A stretch of 64,000 nt of DNA from positions 3,501,402 through 3,565,401 of the forward strand of contig CAJINV010000006.1 of the NCBI GenBank assembly GCA_905178155.1, written 5' to 3'. The notes below the pieces were generated by a model, which was given only the letters and a program-made list of their open reading frames with translations, was not told where the DNA came from and did not search any database. Of this stretch, positions 56,401 through 64,000 are shown piece by piece (within the stretch, counting starts at the first letter, position 1; the number at the start of each line of letters is the position of its first letter). Source of the stretch: Amoebophrya sp. A120 (lineage: Eukaryota > Sar > Dinophyceae > Syndiniales > Amoebophryaceae). The position numbers and the translations under genes were made by a program.

Positions 56401-59400
56401 ACCGGCTCCGCCACTTGTGCTTGCGGCCCGTTTTTCTTTTCTGCTTCTGCGCTGGCTTCGCTGTTGCCAACGATCTTCGGGGGCGCACGCGGCACGGGGT
56501 GAAGGGTGGCTTCGGTTACATCTCGCAGGGGCCGCAGAAACGTCGCCAAATGCCTGGCAGCCGGAATGCGCCGGCTTCTGGTGGTGCGGCGATTCAGGGC
56601 AGCAACGCACGCCGTGTGGTGTCGCACCCAATCGCCTTCCCCGCCCCTCTTTCGGAGCTGTTGCTTCAGTTGCCCACTATAGGACTCGATGGCCCCGTTG
56701 GATTGTGGATGCGCCCGGGGGCTCTCCCGGATGTCCGTGCGAAACGCTGGCCCCGCGGCGCTATCTGCCACAAAAGTGGCGCAGCGGTGGTCTCGGGTCA
56801 AGCACGTGCACTGGCTCCAGTCTTTGATCTTTTGCAGCTCGGTACCCTTGTCAATGTTCAGATGATCCGGGACCCCGTGCTCCTCCACCATATCCAGATA
56901 GGCTTGCTTTACTTCTTCGGCCTCGAAGCTTGTTAGCAGTTTGGAACACACGGCGCCGGTGGTGAGGCAGCACATGTTCAGACAACCGACGAACTTGGTG
57001 CCCACGTGTTTGCCGCGGTGGGCCGAATTCTCGCAAGGGGTGCAGATGATGCAATCTATTCCGGCCCAACACATATACATCGAAAAAGTAGCCCCCCACA
57101 ATAACCGCAGCGCGCCGCTGCGTGCAACACTAAAAAAAGCCGGCGCGCTCTGTGTAGCTTGGCGCCCTCTCTTAGATTTGCGCGCCGCGTGTGGTTGCGG
57201 TTACGGGAGGCGGGGCACTTTTCCACAGGATAGGCGAAGGGGCGCAGCGATTCGTTGGCGGGGTCCCCAAGCGCCGCCAGTGTGGAACTGGCGTAGCTGT
57301 CCTGCTGCCTTGGCGCCGTTTCTTCGTTTGCCGCGCAAGCTTCGCACGCCTGCACTGCCTGCCGGGCACTTTCCTTGAAGCCGCACCATGTGAAACCTAG
57401 TTGCTGGATGCCCGCCGCGGTCGCATCTACCCCCCCATGGGATCGCAAGTGGGCAAGGGCCGCGATGCGTTGCTTTTCAGGTTCGTCACCGGCGGGCACT
57501 ACCGTCAGCCAGTCAGGATACACCAAAAGCGCCTCCGTGGATTTGCGTCCGTAGCCCTGAAACTCCGCGCGGACCTGCAGCTTGCCAGTGCCTGGGGCCA
57601 GGCGAAAAGAACGGGCCTTGTCCTTCCACCACTTGCGCTGCCGGGCGGTGAGCCCCAACGCCTTGCAGGCCGCCCTGACGTCGGCAGCTGCCAGCAGCGT
57701 TTCGATCGTGTCATCGGGCAAAGAGAAATTTTTGCCGGCGTTCGACTTACGGCCCCGCTTCAAAGGCGGGGGCGCGCACTCGCTTGAGTCCGAAGCGCCT
57801 CCCAAATCGCCCTGCTCCGAATCGCTTGCGGCCGCAACAATCGCAGGCGGCAGCGGCGCTGGTGCATTCAGCTCCGCGGGGCGCTTTTGCGGAGCACCGC
57901 CGGCCTGCTTCGGTTCTAGCGCCTGCGGATCATCTCCCATCGATTGCTTCTGGGGCCCAACAATTTCGGCAAACGCGTCTGGCTTTAGCGCTGGCGCGCT
58001 CGTTTCCGTGCCCCGCTTCTGGCAACCCGGGCCACGAACCGCGGCCCCTGTCTCTGGTTCCTGCGGTGCTGCTTCCGCTTGCGCCGCCGGCCTCTCGCTG
58101 CTGCCTCGCGGGGATGCGCTGGGCAAAACGAAGGCGTCATAGTGGCGGCCATCGTACTGCAAGCGGATTTCCGTCGTGCCGGTTCCAATTTTTTGAAACC
58201 TTACGGCGGAACCGGGGGCGGGCTCGATGCAGATCGTGAGGCCCATCACCTGGGCGGCAGCTTCCAGAAAAGCGTGGCCAAGCCACACGGTTGCGGCTGG
58301 GTGCAGCAGCTTTTCCAACCAGGACAGCCACTGGCTTTGCTCCTCCAGGACGCCGCGCCCCGCCGGCTCGTCAGCCCCATACTCGCCCACCCAAAACGGG
58401 CCAAGCTCTTCGCTATGCCAATGCGCAACACACACCCCCCCCCCCTCCCCTTTTTTCCGCCTTTTGCCTCGGTGATTGGCGGGGGCCAAGCACCATCGCA
58501 CTCAGCTACTATATGCCCGCCCGCCTCAGAGCGGGTAGTCTCCGGCGCATTTTTGCCAGAACAACGGCAAGCCGCCGAAGAACTTCAACAAAAACCAAAG
58601 GGCCGGCAATTCTGTGCGGAACGGAAAACAACATCACAACTTTGGCCCGTCGTCTTTACAAAAAGAAGGGGGGGGGGCTGGTGGGTGTTGCGCGGTGCCA
58701 TAATCACGCTTCCCGGCCATGAAACCTTCCACCAGCTGCTTCACCTTCGGCATGCTGATACCCGTGGCCGCCGCAATGGAAAGAGGGCAACAGTTGCCGT
58801 TCCCCGCGATTTTTTGCAAAACCGCCTCCCCAGTCGTAGGCGCATCCTGTGCAAACCCCCCCCCCCCAAGATCGCGGCGCGTCTCTGTCATGCTGGTTGC
58901 AACACTTTCCCGGGATTTTTCGGAAAAATCCGGGGAAAACTGCAAACGGCCGACAAAACTCGGGCCCTGCGTTTGCGACAACGAGGGGGGGGCTATTTTT
59001 CTCCGCCATATTTTGCCGGGGCGGCGCGGCTGTGGGGCCCGCTCACGTTTTCCCCACGAATCCATTCCACCCGGCACACCCATCCCATTTTTCCCGGTTT
59101 CGGGTTCCGGCTGCCGGGAAGGCGGCCGGGCTGCCCCGCACGGTTGGCATTCGCGTCGCCGCCCAGGAGGGGCACCATCACGGTGCGAAAGTCTTTCTCG
59201 GCCTTTGCGCCCCCCTCCACCTTGTACCAACCCTGCCAACACGTTTCTGATGTGCGGGTGACAAATCGCCATATCAAAACGAAGCCCCCCCACCCCATAT
59301 CAGATTTGAAATCTGTCATGCAGATTTGTGGCCACAAATCAGCTTTGTCATGCTAAAACGAAAAAGACGCAAACTGTAGTGCTGGTTCTCGTGACAAGTC

Positions 59401-61908
59401 CTTGCATCTTCGGCATGACATCGGGCAGCTAGAAGTGCGAAACAGCATGACAAATTCGCTGCAAATGAGGCCGCAGCTGCGTCTCTTGGCCTTCTAGCAT
59501 TACAAGCCTGCCTGTGTACTCAAAAACCGCATCACAGATTTCATTTGCGCTATGGGGACAGGGGGTTTCCATTCTGATACGGCAGCGGTGGTCCTCCTTG
59601 GCCTTTTCCACCGTCGCCGGCGAAGCATTGTCGAGGTCGACCAGAATCCACGCCGAGTTGGTCGGTCGGAAAAAATAATGAAACGCCCGCCCCAATTGGT
59701 CTGGCCGCCACTCCCGGGGCACCAAGATCTGGTCCATGACGAGAGTGCCTGGGGAAAATAAAAGTGGAAAATAGAAAAGGAAAGCGACGCGGGAACGAAG
59801 ACACACATCACCAAGACTATACGAGCCTGCTCAAGCTAAAGAATCTCCGGCAAAAGCTAACAAAACCACCACAAAAAAGGGCCGAAAACAAAAAACGATA
59901 AGCGCACCGCCCCCGCCGCGCGCGGGCTCCTTTGTTGTTGTCAAAACCAACTTTCGAAGCCCCCCGATGTCCGGGCAAAACTTTAGGACCCGCGCCATGT
60001 CCGAGGTCAAGGCGGCGGGGTCCAGGTCGTCCGTCACCAGCCCTTCGGACGTGTAGCGGTATCCCGGGAAAACGGACGGCGATCCCAGAACAGGGGGGGG
60101 CGGGGGGGGAGTGTTGTTCGCGCGCAGTCCGCCGCCGCGCCCGCGTCCGTTTCCGTCCGCTTCGGCCTTGCCCGCCTCCGACTCGCTTCCCGGGTCGGAG
60201 TCCGCGAGCGAAGAAGCTGGGCCCGCGTCGAACTTCGGCACCGCTGCCGCCGGCAGGGGGGGCGGGGGGGCCTTTTCGCCATTTGGGCCCGGAGCACTGG
60301 GGGCCGGATCTTGTAACCAAGACACGTCCAAAACACTGCCCGCGCCGCTGTAGGGAAAGGCCGCCATCAGGTCGGCGTCGCGGGTTTTTTTGGCCACGTT
60401 GGCGGCAAAACTTTTCTGGCCCGGGCTGTAGGGCTGCGCCTCTTCCGACGCCGTCGCCAACATTCCTCCCAGCATGCTGCAACATCATGAAAAAAGCGCG
60501 CCCCAGCCGCGAAGGGCCGCCGGCGTCTGTGATGGGCGAAAATGCGAAAAAAAAAACGAAAACGCCTGCCATGCCTAACATGCTGCCCCTGCTTCGCTAA
60601 GACGGGGGCGCGCTTTTTTTCTGGGGGATATTTTTTCCTTCGGGTTCAACGCCTTCCCCAGGTCCCGAAGCTTGGCGAAGTTTGCCCAAAGGCGGCCCAC
60701 CTTCAGGGCCGTAAGCCGCAGGCGCCGGCGCTGCGTGTCCGAGTAGGCCACCCGGTCGCTCATGTCGATCCAGCCCGCGGGGGTCAGCCGCGGCGGAAAG
60801 TCGCCCGAATCCCCGAAGCAGAAGTCGGAGTCGTCCGCATCTAGAAAGCCAGCGGCCGCCAAGGCCTTGGCCCGGTCGTAATCGCCGCCCACCGAAACGA
60901 TTGCCATGGTTTGCAAGGCGAAATCGAAAAAATTGAAGAAGGAGAGAAACGCGAAACAAAGAAAAAGGTAGAGAAGCCAGAAACGTAGCAAGCTAGTGCG
61001 TTGCTGGTATTTTTTTTGCTTAGTAGAAGAGAGGTTTTTTGTGGTTAGCGCGCTCGTTTTTCGTCCGAGGTCGACAAGTTGTTTTCTTTTTGGGTAGTGT
61101 GTTCTTTTTTCGTCTGAACGGGACAAATTGAAGTTGGGCACTGTAATGAAAATGAAACAAGAAATAAATAGTATGAGCATCCGCCACAAAGTCCCGATCA
61201 TATGATTATCACGCGATTGCTCACATGATAGTCATGTGATTTTGGACCCCCATAAGCCAATTTGAATTGTTTCGATCACGTGATAATCAAATGATTATCA
61301 CATGATAACCGATTCCAGACGAAAATTACATCTCTCGCACCATATGACAAATCCCCCGTCATACTTACGCACGAAAAGCAAAAAACATGAACGAAACGCA
61401 ACGAAAACGGCAAAAGAACGAAGGCCGAGCGTATATACAATACGATGACAATTCAGATTGTGCGGAGCCATGCCGAAAAATAAAGTGAAAAAAGCAACTC
61501 AGCGTGGCGCAACTCAGATTACTGCATGCATGACAAGCGCCGCTCTTGCTGGGATCTTTTGCAATGCAAATTTTTGCTTTTCACGATTGGAAATCTGTGA
61601 CGCTGATAGATGCAAGAGGGCGAGTGTTTCGGTTGGAAAGGTTTGCAATACAAATGCTCCCAAGCTCGGGGGCGAGGAGGGCATTTTTCCTTGTAATACT
61701 TGGACAGGAGGTTTGCAGTTCCGTCGTCTGGCATTTCAATCCCTTCTTCCTCCATAAACGCGTCGACGTCTTGCATGTCGGCATCCTCTTGTTGTACCCC
61801 GTCCCCCGCTGCGGGAGGCTGCTCATTGCTCTCCTGCTGATCTTCTTCCGGGCTGTCGGCGGCTACTGCGGCGGCAGCCGACTTTTTGTCCTTCTTGCGC
61901 TTGGGCAT
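53407..61908 (-). CDS. G9: small protein whose first intron is the 7.5-kb element
   Basis: Exons 61699-61908, 53969-54151, 53657-53744 and 53407-53501; 186 aa. Start ATG at 61908 (MPKRKKDKKSAAAAVA). A basic start and an acidic stretch (MQDVDAFMEEEGIEMPDDG) precede the first junction, LLSK|PKKIKKE, where CTC CTG TCC AAG joins CCG AAG AAA in frame across the large element. A structured part follows (RIPVYPIWGKEEFLKTAAFA, NQAIIALSSCISFILDFSGL, ITKPLLWVEDLPNLVEAF) and a Gly-rich end. I do not recognise the family. The gene exists only if the 7.5-kb element is spliced; the matching TSD, frame and TIRs at both ends make this more than a chance pairing of distant exons. Confidence 0.78.
53502..53656. 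mobile_element. Introner, family B, in G9
   Basis: TSD ctcca/ctcca. Confidence 0.9.
53745..53968. mobile_element. Introner, family E, in G9
   Basis: TSD ccaag/ctaag (4 of 5). Confidence 0.86.
54184..55263. other. Non-coding left part of the 7.5-kb element
   Basis: AT-richer than the coding core. About 55116 there is a single A-like end (TATGAACCGCAAATATAGCT) without a partner, perhaps a decayed nested copy. The open frames at 54511-55058 have no domain. Confidence 0.5.
55264..59737 (-). CDS. OTU protease-integrase polyprotein of the 7.5-kb element
   Basis: Start ATG near 59737 (MDQILVPREWRPDQLGRAFH), stop at 55264. Order: (1) unassigned N-terminal part; (2) OTU cysteine protease, nucleophile in GNGNCCPLS (about 58790), His in LQYDGRHYDAF (about 58145); (3) a Pro/Ala linker and a helical, possibly DNA-binding stretch (CKALGLTARQRKWWKDKARS); (4) integrase H2C2 zinc module, AHLRSHGG to CEAC (about 57440-57310); (5) catalytic core with D in WAGIDC (about 57045), D in NIDKGTEL (about 56840) and E in QSNGAIESYSGQL (about 56690); (6) GPY/F module KKFLGPYVVTK (about 56155); (7) C-terminal tail ending SLSAFKNVEA. 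The second Asp to Glu gap is ~54 residues instead of ~35, with extra Cys/His between. At least five smaller introner-like introns interrupt it. At 58421-58695 and 57076-57232 the frame needs junctions off the simple TSD rule. Confidence 0.8.
55682..55810. mobile_element. Short GC-rich introner inside the integrase gene
   Basis: TSD tgcca/tggca; TIR CTTTGCCGCGGCAGCG / ATTTACCGCGCCGCG. Removal puts the C-terminal tail in frame. Confidence 0.75.
57076..57232. mobile_element. GC-rich introner inside the integrase gene
   Basis: TIR TATCCTGTGGAAAAGTGCCC versus TACATCGAAAAAGTAGCCCC, both continuing to ACCGCA. It separates the zinc module from the catalytic core. Confidence 0.75.
58421..58695. mobile_element. 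GC-rich introner inside the OTU domain
   Basis: TSD tgcca/tgcca; TIR ATGCGCAACACACACC / CCGCGCAACACCCACC. It separates the OTU Cys and His parts. Confidence 0.78.
58843..58995. mobile_element. Probable GC-rich introner inside the OTU gene
   Basis: C-rich/G-rich inverted ends; boundaries accurate to about 5 bp only. Confidence 0.55.
59272..59579. mobile_element. Introner, family D, inside the element's own gene
   Basis: TSD cgcca/cggca (4 of 5). Splicing joins EDHR to WRFVTR in frame. Confidence 0.82.
59831..60908 (-). CDS. Upstream coding region of the 7.5-kb element
   Basis: Two open blocks read in one direction: 60908 to about 60625 (MAIVSVGGDYDRAKALAAAG, with WIDMSDRVAYSDTQRRRLRL) and about 60475 to 59940 (acidic, Pro/Gly-rich, with VTDDLDPAALTSDMARVLKF). 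A GC-rich inverted-repeat intron (60489-60622) probably separates them. A good acceptor (TTTTATTTTCCCCAG) lies just before the ATG at 59737, so this may be the 5' part of the same polyprotein. No domain recognised. Confidence 0.5.
60489..60622. mobile_element. Probable short introner in the element's 5' coding region
   Basis: Ends GAAAAAAGCGCGCCCC and GGGGGCGCGCTTTTTTTC are inverted; exact limits and TSD unclear. Confidence 0.5.
61197..61306. promoter_or_regulatory. Array of seven 10-bp palindromes at 11-bp spacing
   Basis: Sites matching RTCAYRTGAT with few mismatches start at 61197, 61208, 61220, 61231, 61275, 61286 and 61297; the gap of 44 bp is four periods. Lies 290-400 bp upstream of the ATG at 60908, where a promoter of the transposon gene would be. 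Confidence 0.65.
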
Positions 61909-62703
61909 GGTTTTTGTATTTTTGAGTTTCGGTTTTTCTGAACTACCTGACTACGATTTATTCATTTTCGTGGTTCTGGTTGTGCTCTCTACAACAACTT
62001 CGTGGACTTCCTATACTGAAGATTTTTCTTTTCTATATTTTCTTTGTTGAACGCGTAATCTACTCTAAATCCTCGAGCATCACAGCTGCTTTCACTACTC
62101 CTTGGTCTCAAGAAAAACTCCAATCACACTACAACGACCTGGGAAAGAACCAGAAACGACTCAACACTTTCTGCTTGACCACATCGTCATCTCCTGCTCA
62201 AAAATATTGACATCGTCGTGCCACTGCCCCTATCATTGGTCCTTGAATAAAGCACACCACAAGGGTTTTCTTATAGCAATTGCAGCTGCGGTGCGTGCGC
62301 AAGCGCCGCATTCGTCCTCATCGCAGTTACTTAGTCGTGCCATCAATAGAACTAGAAGACCATTAATCTAGCACAATATTTAGTGTAGGGAACACTGGTT
62401 GGTGGTCGTCAAGATACATCTTCATGTGATGCTAGTATCTTTTTTCCAGACCAGGCCTAGCACCCGGTCACCCCGCATTCGAGGTCGTGGTAAGAGTGTT
62501 CAGCCATAGCGGCGCATCAAGATGGAGTTTTCATGATCTTCAATCTTCTTGGAATGGTAAACGAACGCTCGTCATCGCAGAGTTGCACAATCAGGTGCCG
62601 TCAGGAATGGGTGGAGTACTTACTTATACAACTGAACTCAACAACATCAGAAACGCATGTCCTCTCCAGCATGCGGAAATCAACGTCGATACCATGATGA
62701 TGA
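61909..62703. other. Spacer G10-G9
   Basis: No supported gene and no introner; likely the G9 promoter. Confidence 0.6.
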
Positions 62704-63414
62704 TCAACCAAGAGGACAACAGCGTAAGAGAAGGCGACCACGTCTCCTCCTCCGCCTCCCCTGCTTGTTCCCGTTTTCATCCTCGTCCAGATCCTGATCC
62801 AACACCAAAATCACGTCGTGCATCCCCTGCTCGACCAGTTTATTCTCCCCCGAACTCGCGAAGTGTATAACCTGCTCAGGTGTTACAAAAATCTCAAACG
62901 TTACAATAGAGTATGGAAATCTGTGACGCAAGAGTGCATGATCTGGCCAGCTCTCATAGGGTTGCGCATGACAAGTTCCGGAGCCCCGAACCCCACTGCA
63001 AATCTGGCGAAATTTGTATTGCAAAAAGTGGAACGCTGTGCGAGTCTGTCATGCTCATCATGCAACACAAATTCCAGACTCTGTTGCAACGTTTGAGATT
63101 GTAACAGCTGAGCAGGTTATAAAGTGGATGAAATTCTTCTGGTACTTGATCTTTTGCACCACCCAGTTCTCCTTGTAGCTGCCGTTTTTCGTATTTGTGC
63201 TACCGCCCGGCAGAGCAGACATCACTCCCAGCCCACCCGTCATTTTCGCCCGTTCCGCTTCCCATTGCGTTTTGATGATCCGGGCGACCTGGCCGTACGT
63301 TGTACCGTTCAAGACGTGGATGGTCAGGGATAAGCCGGACCCCTTTCCTTCGCCGTAGGGACCGTTGGGAAGGTCGGAGTGGAGCTGGAGGTCGACGACG
63401 ATGGGGAAATCCAT
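62704..63414 (-). CDS. G10: small protein of unknown function
   Basis: Two exons, 63122-63414 and 62704-62865; 149 aa, start ATG at 63414 (MDFPIVVDLQLHSDLPNGPY). Strand-rich N-terminal part (GLSLTIHVLNGTTYGQVARI) could be a beta-grasp fold, then a helix, IKYQKNFIHFASSGENK across the junction, HDVILVLDQDLDED and an Arg-rich tail (KQGRRRRRRGRLLLR). No family recognised. This is the clearest demonstration of introner splicing: TSD aagtg on both sides and a frame break if either the element or an extra TSD copy is kept. Confidence 0.7.
62866..63121. mobile_element. Introner, family F, in G10
   Basis: TSD aagtg/aagtg; ends TATAACCTGCTCAG both ways. Confidence 0.92.
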
Positions 63415-64000
63415 TTTACGATCTTAGCGTTGGCACGTGCGGGGGACCCCGTTGGGCGTAACCACAAAAGCAGTGATGTACTAGTAACTCATCTATGACG
63501 TGGCCTAGGTACGCACATACGACTCGGCACGCCAAATCGTATGTGGGGCGTTACAATTTTCGCGCTTTTTTCATCGAGAAAACCCGCCAAAAAGCAGCAC
63601 CGAGCCCGGTGCGGTTTGTAACGTATGGCAGCACCGAGCCCGCCAAAGTATGTCTTTTTGCCCACCTACAAAATTCGTATGGTAGCGGCGCGCCTTCACA
63701 ATACATTTTGGCGCACCGAGGCGGCGCGCAGAAACTTCGCTGGGAAGCGCCCGCCTTTGAAACATTATGCGCCTTCGCTGTGTACTTGCTTCTGTCATTC
63801 CTCGCGCCCGCATGATGTACGCCCGCGCGCGCCTTTGCCCATCGCATGCGCGACGCGCCGCGCAAGTCGGTGGCCCCAGACTAGTTTCGCACGCCTGTCC
63901 CTGGTGACGCGGGCGCCTTCGCCTGCTGCGTTTTTTACTTTGCCCTCGAACGCGGGCCAAGGTCCGGGCTTTGCTTTTCTACCCGCCAACAAGGCACGCG
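63415..64000. other. Right edge, GC-rich, no gene seen
   Basis: Contains a direct repeat of GCAGCACCGAGCCCG at 63594 and 63628. Composition resembles the giant elements; it may be the start of another. Confidence 0.45.

Larger units (their letters stand above)
54152..61698 (-). mobile_element. Putative autonomous introner (7.5 kb) with OTU protease-DDE integrase gene
   Basis: Ends TATTACAGTGAAAAATGCCC and, inverted, TATTACAAGGAAAAATGCCC, with C-rich continuation on both sides. TSD cttgg/cttgg is perfect. The outer ~150 bp at each end carry the same TTGTCATGC / GCATGACA motifs as the short introners, so the ends look like an introner split by a gene-bearing interior. The interior codes on the minus strand, the same strand as G9, for an OTU-type protease and a retroviral-type integrase, preceded by another open region and a palindrome array. 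No reverse transcriptase, RNase H or LTR is seen, which favours a cut-and-paste DNA transposon with a Ginger/gypsy-type integrase. TIRs are closest to family D. Confidence 0.88.

Noticed and set aside
55264-59737. LTR retrotransposon
   Set aside because: The integrase is gypsy-like, but there is no reverse transcriptase, RNase H, gag-like zinc knuckle or LTR pair, and the element ends are inverted repeats with a 5-bp TSD.
61458-61757. Plus-strand gene beginning MPKNKVKKATQ at the right end of the large element
   Set aside because: The frame runs straight across the TIR and into G9 exon 1 antisense; no splice or domain support.
4117-63121. CRISPR array or group II introns as explanation for the repeats
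   Set aside because: Repeats are TIR pairs in different families at irregular spacing within eukaryotic genes; no spacer regularity and no group II domain V or intron-encoded RT.

Overview
The window looks like nuclear DNA of a dinoflagellate-lineage protist, most probably a syndinian parasite such as Amoebophrya. The reasons are protein genes split into many small exons, introns that are mobile elements instead of GT-AG introns, and all genes on one strand. The organism call is inference; no rRNA or other marker is present.

I find ten host genes, all on the minus strand: G1 (72-1687, F5/8 C discoidin domain), G2 (3866-10115, C-terminal COQ10/START-like domain), G3 (10754-13078, TPR co-chaperone with a tail anchor), G4 (13929-27663, large membrane protein), G5 (28861-32905, unknown), G6 (33870-36427, cytochrome b561 family), G7 (37548-39513, acidic protein), G8 (39679-52977, cohesin subunit SCC3/STAG), G9 (53407-61908, small basic/acidic protein) and G10 (62704-63414, unknown). 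I rebuilt the reading frames by hand. Almost every intron is an element with terminal inverted repeats (TIRs), flanked by a 5-bp target-site duplication (TSD). Removing the element plus one TSD copy restores the frame. Summed CDS lengths are then multiples of three: G2 882 aa, G3 338, G4 1671, G5 620, G6 257, G7 178, G8 1555, G9 186, G10 149. Only eight introns look like ordinary GT-AG introns.

I count 104 complete elements ('introners') in host genes, about 75 with an identical 5-bp TSD, in at least 16 TIR families (lettered A-P here). TIR starts: A TATCAAATGCAAAAATGTCT; B TATGCATTGCAAAAGTATCG; C TATCCTGAGTAAAAACGTCC; D TATCGAAAGGAAAAATCCCC; E TATGAGAGTGCACAACTCCC; F TATAACCCGCTCAGGTGTTA; G TATCCACAGTAAATTTCCCG; H TATCACAGGAAAAAGTGTTA; I TATGGATGTGTCAGGTTTGA; J TATCAAACAAAAAAAGTTCG; K TATCACACAGAAAAAAGCAG; L TATCGTACGAAAAAAGTGTT; M TATCCAGGAAAAAACACCCA; N TATCACAGGAGAAAAGTCGT; O TATCAAAGAAAAAAAATGTG; P TATCGCACAAGCACG. 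All share an internal motif (TTGTNATGC and its complement).

The most important find is a 7.5-kb member of this system (54152-61698), itself an intron of G9 with TSD CTTGG. It carries a gene for an OTU-type protease joined to a retroviral-type DDE integrase with an H2C2 zinc module and a GPY/F module. I read it as an autonomous introner and a candidate source of the mobilising enzyme. A second giant element (16639-21788, 5.15 kb, GC-rich, TSD CGTGT) is an intron of G4 and has no recognisable gene. TSDs are given below in plus-strand orientation (left/right). Gaps between genes carry almost no elements.
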